DNA from: Stieleria sp. JC731
GTDB lineage: Bacteria; Planctomycetota; Planctomycetia; Pirellulales; Pirellulaceae
Length of the DNA: 64,000 bases
Direction: 5' to 3'
Assembly: GCF_020966635.1 (NCBI RefSeq)
Contig: NZ_JAJKFQ010000005.1
Location: 832,481 to 896,480 of the forward strand
A program made the position numbers and the translations under genes. Below are positions 1-8,407 of this stretch, in pieces. The notes under the pieces were generated by a model, which was not told the origin of the DNA, made no database searches, and worked only from the letters and a program-made list of their open reading frames with translations. Every line of letters begins with the position of its first letter. Positions within the stretch are counted from its first letter, which is position 1.

Positions 1-2
1 TC

Positions 3-491
3 AAACGCAAGATCAATGGGGCTCAGTGGCTGATCGAATCGATCGAGCAGCGGAGAAGCACGCTGACCAAAGTCGCTGAAGCAATCGTCGAGCACCAGAA
101 AAAATTCTTCGACGAAGGTCCCGAAGCGATCGAGCCTTTGAAGATGCAGCAAATCGCCGAAAAGGTTGGCGTTCACGTTACCACCGTTAGCCGTGCGGTT
201 AACGATAAGTGGATGCAGACACCTCGTGGGATCATTCCATTGCATCGGCTGTTTGTCGGTGGCACCCAAACCGATGACGGCGAAGACGTCGCTTGGGATA
301 CGATCCGCTTGAAGCTCCAAGAGCTGATTGATAACGAGGACAAGAGCGATCCATTGAGCGATGAAAGCCTTGTCAAACGGTTGGCCGAAGAAGGCATGAC
401 CGTCGCCCGGCGAACCGTCACCAAATACCGCAAGCGGATGGGGATTCCCAGTAGCCGCCAGCGGAAAGATTGGTCCTTGGCAAAGAAGTAA
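3..491 (+). CDS. rpoN: RNA polymerase sigma-54 factor RpoN, C-terminal part (5' end outside window)
   Basis: Sigma-54 directs RNA polymerase to -24/-12 promoters and needs AAA+ activators. Reading frame 3 is open from the first bases of the window. It gives the typical core-binding/HTH region ([11 protein letters not shown], then [12 protein letters not shown]), the helix-turn-helix with [11 protein letters not shown], and near the end the RpoN box that contacts the -24 element ([17 protein letters not shown]). Only about the last 162 residues are present and the start is upstream of the window. Families usually end shortly after the RpoN box, as here, so the C-terminus looks complete. The many receiver and kinase genes downstream show no obvious NtrC-type AAA+ partner within the window. 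Confidence 0.95.
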   Translation, partial: KRKINGAQWLIESIEQRRSTLTKVAEAIVEHQKKFFDEGPEAIEPLKMQQIAEKVGVHVTTVSRAVNDKWMQTPRGIIPLHRLFVGGTQTDDGEDVAWDTIRLKLQELIDNEDKSDPLSDESLVKRLAEEGMTVARRTVTKYRKRMGIPSSRQRKDWSLAKK

Positions 492-526
492 GGGCGTGAC
501 GTATTAAACGTCGCGACACCACCATT

Positions 527-1205
527 GAGCCGGAGCGCGTTAGCGTCGGTTAATTGGAGAGTCGAGGACGCTTAACCGCGGCTAACACTGTGCGGCTCAT
601 TTGGGACTGGACGTTGCCACCACTGAGCCGATACGCGTTAGCGTCGGTTGGTTTCGGAGTCGAGGACGCTCAACCGCGGCTAACGCCGTGCGGCTCATTT
701 GGACTGGATGGTGCCACCTTTGAGCCAATACGCGCTAGCGTCGGTTAGTTGGCGAGTCGAAGGCACTCAACCGCGGCTAACGCCGTGCGGCTCATTTGGA
801 CTGGACGTTGCCACCACTGAGCCGATACGCATTAGCGTCGGTTGTTTGGGGAGTCGACGACACATAACCGCGGCTAACGCCGTGCGGCTCATTTGGACTG
901 GATGGTGCCACCTTTGAGCCGATACGCGCTAGCGTCGGTTATTTGGGGAGTCGAAGGCACTCAACCGCGGCTAACACCGTGCGGCTCATTAGGACTGGAC
1001 GTTACCACCACTGAGCCGATACGCGCTAGCGTCGGTTGTTTTCGGGTCGAGGACGCTTAACCGCGTCTAACGCCGTGCGGCTCATTTGGGCTGGATGTTG
1101 CCACCTTTGAGCCGATACGCGCTGGCGTCGGTTGGTTTCGGAGTCGACGACGCTTAGCCGCGGCTAACGCCGTGCGGCTCATTGGGCTGCACGCTAGCGA
1201 CGGTT
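527..1205. repeat. Tandem array of seven ~97-bp units, each an imperfect hairpin
   Basis: A unit of about 97 bp repeats seven times between rpoN and uvrC. The conserved core TAGCGTCGGTT (sixth-to-seventh variation TGGCGTCGGTT in the last unit) begins near 541, 639, 736, 833, 930, 1027 and 1123. Each unit holds a left arm starting GAGCCGATACGCG and a right arm ending GCCGTGCGGCTC. The arms are ~25 nt, nearly reverse-complementary and separated by ~22 nt, so each unit can form a long stem-loop. A degenerate eighth fragment (ACGCTAGCGACGG) lies at 1191-1203. Alternate spacers read CGTTGCCACCACT or GGTGCCACCTTT, which suggests duplication as pairs. No credible protein is encoded. Similar hairpin repeats are expected elsewhere in the genome, but this is inference. 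Confidence 0.9.
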
Positions 1206-1343
1206 TATCTGGTGGGGGCTGCTAGCCGAGGGACATTAACTTGCTTGTGGACCTCGTGCTTCACTCCGGGTACGCTTCTGGGTCACGCTTGCGACCGCAC
1301 AGTCTCTTTCACGAGACTTCGTCCCTTTTGCCAACACTTTGTT

Positions 1344-2711
1344 ATGGATGACCAGGTAGATCAGCCTACTGAGCAGCCAATTGCGGAATCCGCCGAAACC
1401 ACGCTCGGTTTTGAGCACGCCGCGACGAAGGTGAAAACGTTTCCGCAGTCGCCGGGTGTGTATTTGATGAAAGACATCGCGGGGCGGGTGATCTATGTCG
1501 GCAAGGCAAAGAATCTTCGCAGTCGAGCTGGTAGCTATTTCTTGAAGGCGGCCGCGGAGGACGCGCGAACTGCGAATTGGATTGGCGATATCGCGGATAT
1601 CGACTACATGGATTGCGATAGCGAAGTCGACGCGCTCCTGATGGAATCCAGGCTGATCAAAGACATCCAGCCCAAGAACAATAAAGAACTTAAAGACGAC
1701 AAAACGTTTCCGTATCTGATGATCACGACGCGAGAGGAGTTTCCTCGAATCGAAGTGACACGTGAGCCGAAAGCGAAAGGGGTCAAGCTCTACGGACCGT
1801 TCGCAAGTGCGGGTGCTTTGCGCGGCGCAATCCAGGTGCTACAGCGGATTTTCAAGTTCCGTACTTGCACATTGGACATATCCGAATCGGATGAGCAGTG
1901 GAAATGGTTTCGTCCCTGTTTGTTGGCCAGCATCAACCAGTGCACCGCCCCGTGCAACTTGCGGATTAGCAAGGAAGACTATCGCCGGGACATCAAGCGT
2001 CTGCAAACCTTTCTTGAAGGTGGCAAAAAGCGTTTGCTCAAAGAGATGCGAGACGAAATGCTTACCGCCAGTCAAGCACTCGACTTCGAACGAGCGGCAG
2101 TACTTCGCGACGAGTTGCAGATGTTGGAGCGACTGGAAGAACGCGGCGAGCTCGACACCCATGCTCAGCCGGAAGTGTTCTACATCGATCCCAAAAAAGG
2201 TCTCGCCGGTTTGCGAAAGGTGCTGGGATTGAGTGAAACGCCTCGAGTGATCGAAGGCATGGACATCGCGCACCTCGGGGGCGGACAGACCGTCGCGAGT
2301 TTGGTGCAGTTCATTGACGGGCTTCCCTTCAAGCCAGGATATCGAAGGTTCAAAATCAAAGACGTTGACGGCATTGACGACTTTCGCAGTATGTACGAGG
2401 TGGTTTCGCGAAGGTTTCGCCGGCTTTCTGATGAGAACGATGCATTCCCTGACATCCTGTTGATTGACGGTGGCAAAGGCCAATTGAATTCGGCCATGGC
2501 TGCTTTCCGAGATCAAGAGATCACGCCACCGACAGTGATTTCGCTCGCCAAGCGTGAAGAAGAAATCTTTAGGCCCGGGATCAGTGAGCCGTTGCGATTG
2601 AGCAAGAACTCATTTGCACTTCGATTGCTGCAATACGTTCGTGATGAGTCACACCGTTTCGCACAGCACTATCACCATATCTTGCGAACGAAGTCGACGT
2701 TTGATCGATAG
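1344..2711 (+). CDS. uvrC: Excinuclease ABC subunit C, short form without helix-hairpin-helix tail
   Basis: UvrC makes the dual incisions in nucleotide excision repair with UvrA and UvrB. The 455-residue product has the N-terminal GIY-YIG nuclease (PGVYLMKD, VIYVGKAKNLRSR), a UVR domain for UvrB contact (residues ~200-235), and the RNase H-like second nuclease (GMDIAHLGG, LLIDGGKGQLNSA, SLAKREEEIF, RDESHRFA with the conserved His). It stops about 12 residues after the His-containing motif. The (HhH)2 DNA-binding tail of the ~600-residue E. coli enzyme is therefore absent. The reading frame stays open back to 1182, but that stretch is repeat-derived and unlike UvrC, so the ATG at 1344 (MDDQVDQPTEQ) is chosen. 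No frameshifted HhH remnant is apparent downstream. Confidence 0.95.
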   Translation: MDDQVDQPTEQPIAESAETTLGFEHAATKVKTFPQSPGVYLMKDIAGRVIYVGKAKNLRSRAGSYFLKAAAEDARTANWIGDIADIDYMDCDSEVDALLMESRLIKDIQPKNNKELKDDKTFPYLMITTREEFPRIEVTREPKAKGVKLYGPFASAGALRGAIQVLQRIFKFRTCTLDISESDEQWKWFRPCLLASINQCTAPCNLRISKEDYRRDIKRLQTFLEGGKKRLLKEMRDEMLTASQALDFERAAVLRDELQMLERLEERGELDTHAQPEVFYIDPKKGLAGLRKVLGLSETPRVIEGMDIAHLGGGQTVASLVQFIDGLPFKPGYRRFKIKDVDGIDDFRSMYEVVSRRFRRLSDENDAFPDILLIDGGKGQLNSAMAAFRDQEITPPTVISLAKREEEIFRPGISEPLRLSKNSFALRLLQYVRDESHRFAQHYHHILRTKSTFDR

Positions 2712-3398
2712 TGCGATTCGAGCACAGCTATGTTGCTCGCCGATTGTCTCGTTTCGCCAAAGCGAACAAGAAAAAGAAAAAAACTTTTGAACGATTTGGT
2801 GCCTTTTCTGAACTAGAACGGAATCAATTTGTGCTGATTCGGTCAATCTGTTCACCATGAACTAGTGAAAACGGCCAAAACGTTGATAGCAAATGATATG
2901 GCGTGCGATAGTGTCCACAATTTGATGTTGGTGGAATCTGCACATGTGCATAAACTTTGATTATTCAATAAATCAGCGGGGCAAACGTGCTAGTGAATCC
3001 TGCAAGATTCGATTAGCAGTTGGCTGAGGAGTTGAATAATTTGGGGCATTGGGCGCAAGAGGCGTCCAAGGATGAGTCGCAAGACGCGATCGAATGAGAT
3101 GGAATTTTTTTCGACTCGGATGTCGGCTCTTATTGCACCCCAGTGGACTTCATTGCAAGGTCCACTGGGGTTTTTTTATTACTTGGCGAAACTTTTTCCA
3201 GCGATGGAAAAAGTCTTTTGAGGGGAACGCCGTAGATCACAATGGCGTACCTCGGTGCAGAGTCATAGAAAGCACGCTTTGGTCGCAATTGCTGTTAAGG
3301 CGAACCGTTAAGCAAACTGTGGGTCGCCCAGTTCCAGCGACCGTGCCGCAGGATAGGTGTAGACGCGAGCGGGATCAGCGGGGCGTCTTCTGGGCCGC
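2712..3398. other. Intergenic region with an orphan terminator and possible small transcript
   Basis: There is no convincing protein gene over ~690 bp. The AT-rich 2760-3000 part contains the 12-bp palindrome TGCACATGTGCA (2939-2950). A GAGGAG motif (3026-3031) sits 9 nt before a TTG that opens an 18-codon frame (3041-3097), which is too short to trust. A strong hairpin terminator follows at 3138-3177 and a second perfect hairpin at 3191-3214 (9-bp arms ACTTTTTCC / GGAAAAAGT). Terminator strength without an annotated gene nearby suggests a small RNA or tiny ORF. Confidence 0.5.
3138..3177 (+). terminator. Strong Rho-independent terminator
   Basis: A perfect 11-bp stem (CCCCAGTGGAC at 3138-3148 pairing with 3160-3170) with an 11-nt loop is followed directly by seven T residues. 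It lies ~430 bp beyond uvrC on the same strand, so it may end the uvrC message or an unannotated small transcript. Confidence 0.85.
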
Positions 3399-3824
3399 TC
3401 AAGCGGTATTCAGGCAATAGGATTCGACCAATCGCTTGGCGTCATCTTTGGACAGCGGTTTCACCACGTATTCTTTTACGAAGTCGAATTTAGCAGCCCG
3501 ATCTTTGTCGTCAGCAAAATTGGATGACGTGTACATACTGACGACCAATTCGCTGCTACTGTCTTTACCAAAGTGCTGTTGGATGGCTTCGAGGACCTCG
3601 AATCCGTCGACTCGAGGCATGTTGATATCCAGCAGGACGAGCGTGGGTGGTGGAGGGCTACCGATCTCTTTAGATCTTGCATGACGGTCGACGAGCTTTT
3701 CTAAGAAGCGATCACCGGCTGGGTATTCAACGACATCGACGTCGTAGTCAAGCATTCCGATCACCCGTTTCGCCAAGTAGCGATCAGGCTCACTATCGTC
3801 GACGACCACGATGGATATTCCCAT
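3399..3824 (-). CDS. Single-domain response regulator (CheY/Rcp-type receiver)
   Basis: This 141-residue protein is one receiver domain with no output domain. It has the acidic pair (VVVDDSEPDR), the phospho-acceptor Asp in LLDINMPRVDG and the conserved Lys in VVKPLS. The insertion before the acceptor Asp (around residues 45-60, with a PPPP run) resembles Rcp1-type regulators paired with bacteriophytochrome-like kinases. It starts 7 bp after the stop of the upstream PAS kinase (3832-5316) on the same strand, so the two form a likely operon and cognate pair. The output is probably protein-protein interaction or phosphotransfer. Confidence 0.93.
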   Translation of the reverse strand: MGISIVVVDDSEPDRYLAKRVIGMLDYDVDVVEYPAGDRFLEKLVDRHARSKEIGSPPPPTLVLLDINMPRVDGFEVLEAIQQHFGKDSSSELVVSMYTSSNFADDKDRAAKFDFVKEYVVKPLSKDDAKRLVESYCLNTA

Positions 3825-3831
3825 GGATTGT

Positions 3832-5316
3832 TTATTTCACCCGATTTGTTGAATGTGGATCAGACGCAGGAGACGCATTGGACTGTGGAAGAATGACTGT
3901 AAAAATGGTCATCCCTTCGGCACTACAAACTTCAATCGAACCTTGAAGCTGGATCACATTCTTTTTGGCGATCGCAAGCCCCAAACCACTACCGGGAATG
4001 TCGCTATCGGCGACGCGTTCAAAGGGTTCAAAAACACGCTCCCGGTGCTGTTCTGCAATTCCAATGCCATTGTCGGCTACGGTGAGGTGAAACCCACTCG
4101 GTTCGCTGGCTGTAATCACCTGAACGATCTTTTCAGAGTGCAATTTTTTCTGAAACTTGATCGCATTGGAAAGCAGGTTCTGAAGGATAACATCAAAACG
4201 TGCTGGAACAGTTGTAATTGGATGTTTATGTGCAAGGAATGTTTGCAATTCCACATCCTCGGCGTTTAGTCCCGCCCAAATGATTTGGAGGTGTTCCTCG
4301 ACATCGATTTCGTCGAAGTCCGCAGGGGTCATGTCGGACTTTGCTAACCGTAAGGTGTCTTCAATCCGCGTCGTTAGTGTTGTCGCAAGCTCTGTGCATT
4401 TGATCAGGTTTGAACGGACTTCCTCGATCGCTTCCTCTTCTAAGTCGACGATACAAAAATTCAGCAATCCTTGGATGGATGTCAGCGGTGCTTTTAAGTC
4501 ATGCGACGCGCTGTATGCAAAGTGTGCGAGTTCTTGGTTCAAACGAGCTAGCTGTTCGTTCTGTTCTTCGATTCCGGCTTCGCGGGCTTTTCGATCGGTG
4601 ATATCGTTCACGGTCGCCATCGTTGAGCGGCCACCGGTTTCATGAATGGGGGTCAAAGTAATCTCAATCGGAAATTCACTTCCATCACACCGCAATCCAT
4701 AGAGCTCACGCCCAAATCCCATCCCGCGTGTACTGTGTTGCGCAAGATAGCTGGTGCGATAAACCGGGTGCTTGCGCCGGTAGCGGCTGGGAACGAGCAG
4801 CTCGATCGACTTGCCCAGTAGCTCTTCCGCTTCATATCCGAACATGGTTCCGGCGCGGACATTTGCCAGTTCGATGATCCCTTGTTCGTTGACCTGGATC
4901 ATTGCGCTGGATGCGGCATTGAGCGCCCGTCGGATGAACGCTTCGCTCTTTTTGCGTTCGCGTATGTCCAGTACCGATGCCAATACCATCTGTTGATCGT
5001 CGATGACTAGATGGTCCAACCCGATTTCAACGGGAAGCAAAGTGCCGTCTTTTCGAACCCCATAAAGGTCACGGCCCGACCCCATTTTTCGGCTGGTTGG
5101 GATTTCGAAATAAGCGTTCCGAAGGTCTTTGTGGTAGCGACGAACTTCGGTGGGCACCAATACTTCGACCTTTTGACCACGCAATTCATCGCGATCGTAT
5201 CCGAACAGTTCGTCAAGCCTGACGTTTGTCTTTTGGATGACACCATCATCGGAAATTAGCAGAATAGGAACCGGGCAAAGTTCCGCGTCGATCACAAATT
5301 GATCGCGTTTACCCAT
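3832..5316 (-). CDS. Cytosolic PAS-PAS sensor histidine kinase
   Basis: The ~494-residue soluble kinase has two PAS/PAC domains (residues ~10-120 and ~125-245). Both carry the same LYG.R.DG.. signature (GRDLYGVRKDG and GRELYGLRCDG), which suggests internal duplication. HisKA follows with its H-box YSASHDLKAPLTSIQG, then HATPase_c with N-box LLSNAIKF, VADNGIGI, FEPFERV and GSGLGLAIAKK. There is no membrane segment, so it senses an internal signal. The H-box (SHDLKAPL) is of the phytochrome-like class that commonly pairs with Rcp-type receivers, which fits the receiver gene 7 bp downstream. The ATG at 5316 (MGKRDQF) is preferred; an in-frame TTG at 5370 would add 18 residues. Confidence 0.92.
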   Translation of the reverse strand: MGKRDQFVIDAELCPVPILLISDDGVIQKTNVRLDELFGYDRDELRGQKVEVLVPTEVRRYHKDLRNAYFEIPTSRKMGSGRDLYGVRKDGTLLPVEIGLDHLVIDDQQMVLASVLDIRERKKSEAFIRRALNAASSAMIQVNEQGIIELANVRAGTMFGYEAEELLGKSIELLVPSRYRRKHPVYRTSYLAQHSTRGMGFGRELYGLRCDGSEFPIEITLTPIHETGGRSTMATVNDITDRKAREAGIEEQNEQLARLNQELAHFAYSASHDLKAPLTSIQGLLNFCIVDLEEEAIEEVRSNLIKCTELATTLTTRIEDTLRLAKSDMTPADFDEIDVEEHLQIIWAGLNAEDVELQTFLAHKHPITTVPARFDVILQNLLSNAIKFQKKLHSEKIVQVITASEPSGFHLTVADNGIGIAEQHRERVFEPFERVADSDIPGSGLGLAIAKKNVIQLQGSIEVCSAEGMTIFTVILPQSNASPASDPHSTNRVK

Positions 5317-5475
5317 TTGACAAGGTGTCCCCAAAAGCTGTTGGAGCGATTTCTGAACGGCCCAAACCAAGGGGGCATCGATGTATCAATCCCTGAATCC
5401 CCCCGGCCTGTCGGCAGGCACTGATGTGCCACTGTGCGAATGATCAGTCGCATTATCCCAAGTTTCGTCGATATG

Positions 5476-5499
5476 CGTCATGCCGTGGCCGGCATGACG
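5476..5499. terminator. Perfect 10-bp hairpin, possible terminator or processing site
   Basis: CGTCATGCCG at 5476-5485 pairs with 5490-5499 around a TGGC tetraloop. No T-run follows on either strand, so a role as an intrinsic terminator is uncertain. Confidence 0.4.
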
Positions 5500-5801
5500 T
5501 TCCAACTGTTGACTAGTTCCTGGTTGTAGCTAAAAGCCTAGTGTATTGGAAAACAAGGGGATAGATGGTTTCTCACTTTCCGGTATGGCGCGAATCCTCG
5601 ATCGCACTTACGCCACTGCGCGCTCGGAACAGCGCATCTGCATGAAAGGCTTTGAACAGGTATCCGGGTGAGATTCAAACTTCTTGCCGGAATATAGAAG
5701 GCAAGAATGCCTTCAACGCATGATTTAGGGAATGATGGAGGTGCAAGTCTCAGAGGTGTGTGTGGCAGCATGCAACCTGTCATCGCGAACTTGGTGAAGG
5801 T

Positions 5802-5866
5802 AGCAGCCTGTCGGCTTCCGGTCGTCGCCTTTCACTCCGTGATCGCAGCGTTCTTTTACGCTGGTT
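5802..5866 (+). repeat. Dispersed ~65-bp intergenic repeat, copy A
   Basis: It shares the pattern CAGCCTGTCGGCTTCC, then GTCGCC, TTCACTCCGTGA and GCGTTCTTTT with copies at 17554-17620 and 46431-46500. A shorter inverted copy lies at 20805-20837. The centre (TCAC-TCC-GTGA) is a small palindrome. All copies are intergenic. Confidence 0.7.
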
Positions 5867-5918
5867 ATGCGGAGCAGAAGGCGATTTTGTAAGAAGCCAA
5901 ACCACAGTTTACCGACTG

Positions 5919-7952
5919 TTAATCCATGTCCCAGTCGAATTCGTCAACCAGCTTTTTCTCTTCGTTTGTTGCTCCATTGCTTTTCGGGGCAGGTGTGTGG
6001 CGGGAAACAGAGTTGACCACGGCCGACTTCGTTATGCTCGCGACATGGTTGCCTAGCTCAAACTTTCGCACCAGTTCATAGAGGTGATTGGCATGCTGGA
6101 GCACCGAGGAAGATGTGCCGGCAAGTTCTTCTGTTTGGTTTGCATTGGCCTGCGTGACTTCGTCCATCTTAGAGACGGAGCCGTTGACCTGCTTGATTGC
6201 GGTCAGCTGTTCAACTGATGCCGTTGCGATCTCCGCGACGAAGTCCGTCACTTGCTTGACGGAGCTGACGATTTCCTCAAGCGTTTCGCCCGATTTATAG
6301 ACCAGCTTTGTTCCGCGTTCGACTTTGCTTGTCGAATCTTGAATCAGCAACTTAATCTCTTTCGCCGATGATGCGCTTCGTTGTGCCAGGTTACGGACCT
6401 CGGACGCGACGACTGCGAAGCCACGACCTTGCTCTCCAGCTCGGGCAGCTTCGACGGCGGCATTGAGCGCCAGCAAGTTCGTTTGGAATGCAATTTCATC
6501 GATGGTGGTGATGATATCGGAGATCTGTTTTGATGACTCGTTGATTTCCTGCATTGCTTGCACCGCATCGCCAACAACCTTTCCTCCTTCGGAGGCGATG
6601 TTCCGAGACGAATCAGCGAGTGAACGAGCCGTCAAAGCACTTTCGCTGTTCTGCTGTACCGTCAGCGTAATCTCTTCCAAGCTTGACGCGGTTTCTTCCA
6701 ATCGGCAGGCTTGATCCTGGGCACCGCGAGAGATTTCGGACGTCGCATTGGTCATTTCGGTTGAAGCTTCCGCGACTAACGAAGAGACTTCGCGAACGTT
6801 GCCGATGGCATCACGCACGGATTCAACCGCTCGCGTTAGAGCTTTGGCGACCTTGCCAATGGCATCATCTCCAACGTCTGGAAGATCGATATCGAATCGC
6901 CCTTCGGCAATTTGATTAACGACTTTCAAGACGGATTCAACCTTTTCGTTGGTCTCCTGTGCCTCACGTTCTTGCCGTTCTGCATTCTGCTTGACCTCGC
7001 GCTCCAATCGCAGCTTTTCCGTCACCAACTCCCAGGTGACCATCGAACCGAGTCGTTCTTGGTCTTCACCGAAGACTGCTTTTACATTTAGCTCAAGCGT
7101 TTCAGGACCGAGCGGAATACGCGTTCTCAAAGGGAGGTTGCCCGCATCCGAAACCAGATTGCGTTGCTTCGCGGGCGTGCTATGAAAAATGTCAAACGAT
7201 TGCCCAACAATGTCCTTCGCTTTTATAGGTAGGTACTCTTCGAACTGTTCGAGAGTTGACAATGCTTCGGGATTCATATAACGGATGATTTTATCCGTAT
7301 CGGCGAACACCATCGGTGCCGAAGCTTCAAGCATCGCACTCATGCGACCAAGTTCTGCATCACGCTTTTTCAGGATCTCAGTAACGTCTGATCCAATCTT
7401 GATAATTCGATACGGTTTTCCGTGATCGTCCAATAATGCCTGGTAAGTCGCGTTGATCCATATTTCTCTGCCTCCTTTCGCAAATCGCTTGAATTCGCCG
7501 GAGAAGCCTTCCCCACTTGCGAGTCTTGCCCAGAAGTCTCGATATTCCTGTGAGTCGGCATACTCGCTACCAGCGAAGATCCGGTGGTGACGGCCTTTGA
7601 TCTCGGGCAGCGTATATCCCGTCGTACGAAGGAAGTTGTCGTTGGCATCCTGAATCGTACCGTCTAGGTCAAACTCAATGACTGCTTTATTCGCATGGAT
7701 GCTGTCGTAGACGACTCTGTATCGCCGGAGTTCGGCTTCGTATTTTCTCAGTTGTGAAAATGCTGACTGAAGCTCATCGTAAAGATGGTTCTCTGCTTCG
7801 TTTTTACCGACCGGAAGTTTCTCTGGATAATCGCCTACGACTGCACGGCTCACCAATGTCGAAAGCTCTTCCAGTCTCGAGAGCGTCTCGTTATATGCTC
7901 GAGATTTGCTGCCCGGCACGAAATCGATAAGCCGCTGCCCCAGTCCGTTCAT
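5919..7952 (-). CDS. Soluble PAS-containing methyl-accepting chemotaxis protein
   Basis: This 677-residue chemoreceptor has no membrane segment. It carries two PAS domains, at residues ~80-200 ([18 protein letters not shown], then a PAC end) and ~205-320. The second holds an [10 protein letters not shown] motif typical of Aer/BdlA-like receptors. A HAMP-like linker and the signalling coiled coil follow. The hairpin tip ([38 protein letters not shown]) is fully conserved, so CheW/CheA coupling is expected. No che genes lie in the window. The start at ATG 7952 is supported by GAGGA ~9 nt upstream; the frame is open another 49 codons but without similarity. The C-terminus ends in an acidic tail (EFDWDMD) that is not a standard CheR-binding pentapeptide. 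Confidence 0.95.
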   Translation of the reverse strand: MNGLGQRLIDFVPGSKSRAYNETLSRLEELSTLVSRAVVGDYPEKLPVGKNEAENHLYDELQSAFSQLRKYEAELRRYRVVYDSIHANKAVIEFDLDGTIQDANDNFLRTTGYTLPEIKGRHHRIFAGSEYADSQEYRDFWARLASGEGFSGEFKRFAKGGREIWINATYQALLDDHGKPYRIIKIGSDVTEILKKRDAELGRMSAMLEASAPMVFADTDKIIRYMNPEALSTLEQFEEYLPIKAKDIVGQSFDIFHSTPAKQRNLVSDAGNLPLRTRIPLGPETLELNVKAVFGEDQERLGSMVTWELVTEKLRLEREVKQNAERQEREAQETNEKVESVLKVVNQIAEGRFDIDLPDVGDDAIGKVAKALTRAVESVRDAIGNVREVSSLVAEASTEMTNATSEISRGAQDQACRLEETASSLEEITLTVQQNSESALTARSLADSSRNIASEGGKVVGDAVQAMQEINESSKQISDIITTIDEIAFQTNLLALNAAVEAARAGEQGRGFAVVASEVRNLAQRSASSAKEIKLLIQDSTSKVERGTKLVYKSGETLEEIVSSVKQVTDFVAEIATASVEQLTAIKQVNGSVSKMDEVTQANANQTEELAGTSSSVLQHANHLYELVRKFELGNHVASITKSAVVNSVSRHTPAPKSNGATNEEKKLVDEFDWDMD

Positions 7953-8407
7953 ATTTACCGTTCCTCTGAGGGTCGAAATGTGATGCACCTGTGTAGTGCA
8001 CGAAGAAAGAGTTTCGAAAAATCGCAATGAATTGCGCAATTGGTATCGATGCATTGTTTCGCAATCGAAACACTTGGGATTTGGCAGTTCAACTAGCAAT
8101 GGTGGTGGGTTGCGAAAGTTGCTCTGCTATCAGGAGTCATTGCTTTAATGAATGTTGCGGACAAGTGTTTGCCCCAGCGATTTCCGGGAATGCAAAAGGC
8201 AAATAGGTGCGTGATTGTCCCGGACGCCCCCCACGCAATTTGATTTAGTTCAATTTGGTGCTTGTGGGAAATGATTGAGGAAGGGAAGTCGGGAAACCTT
8301 AAATTTCACGACAGCAAACCGCCAACGTTGGTAACACCTTGTTTTGTTTGCCAAAGCGAAGAACACGCATTTTCAGTGGAAGCGATGGACTGAAACGCTT
8401 GCCGCTT
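7953..8407. other. Intergenic region upstream of the chemoreceptor
   Basis: About 455 bp lie between the chemoreceptor start and the stop of the next kinase, both on the minus strand. It should contain the chemoreceptor promoter. No sigma-70 or -24/-12 motif, hairpin or open frame stands out. Confidence 0.4.

Larger units (their letters stand above)
5317..5918. other. Intergenic region with hairpins and a dispersed repeat
   Basis: About 600 bp separate the kinase start from the chemoreceptor stop, both on the minus strand. The region holds a small palindrome at 5405-5418 (GCCTG / CAGGC), a perfect 10-bp hairpin at 5476-5499 (CGTCATGCCG, loop TGGC) and one copy of the dispersed ~65-bp repeat (5802-5866). 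No plausible protein-coding frame was seen. Confidence 0.6.

Noticed and set aside
527-1205. CRISPR array
   Set aside because: The period is regular but the whole ~97-bp unit is repeated, spacers are not unique, and no cas genes are nearby.
1182-1343. N-terminal extension of UvrC
   Set aside because: The 54 extra codons come from the end of the hairpin array and a Cys/Arg/Thr-rich stretch unlike any UvrC; family similarity begins after ATG 1344.
3094-3420. 108-codon plus-strand frame after the orphan terminator
   Set aside because: It runs through the terminator hairpin and into the receiver gene on the opposite strand; no domain or start signal.
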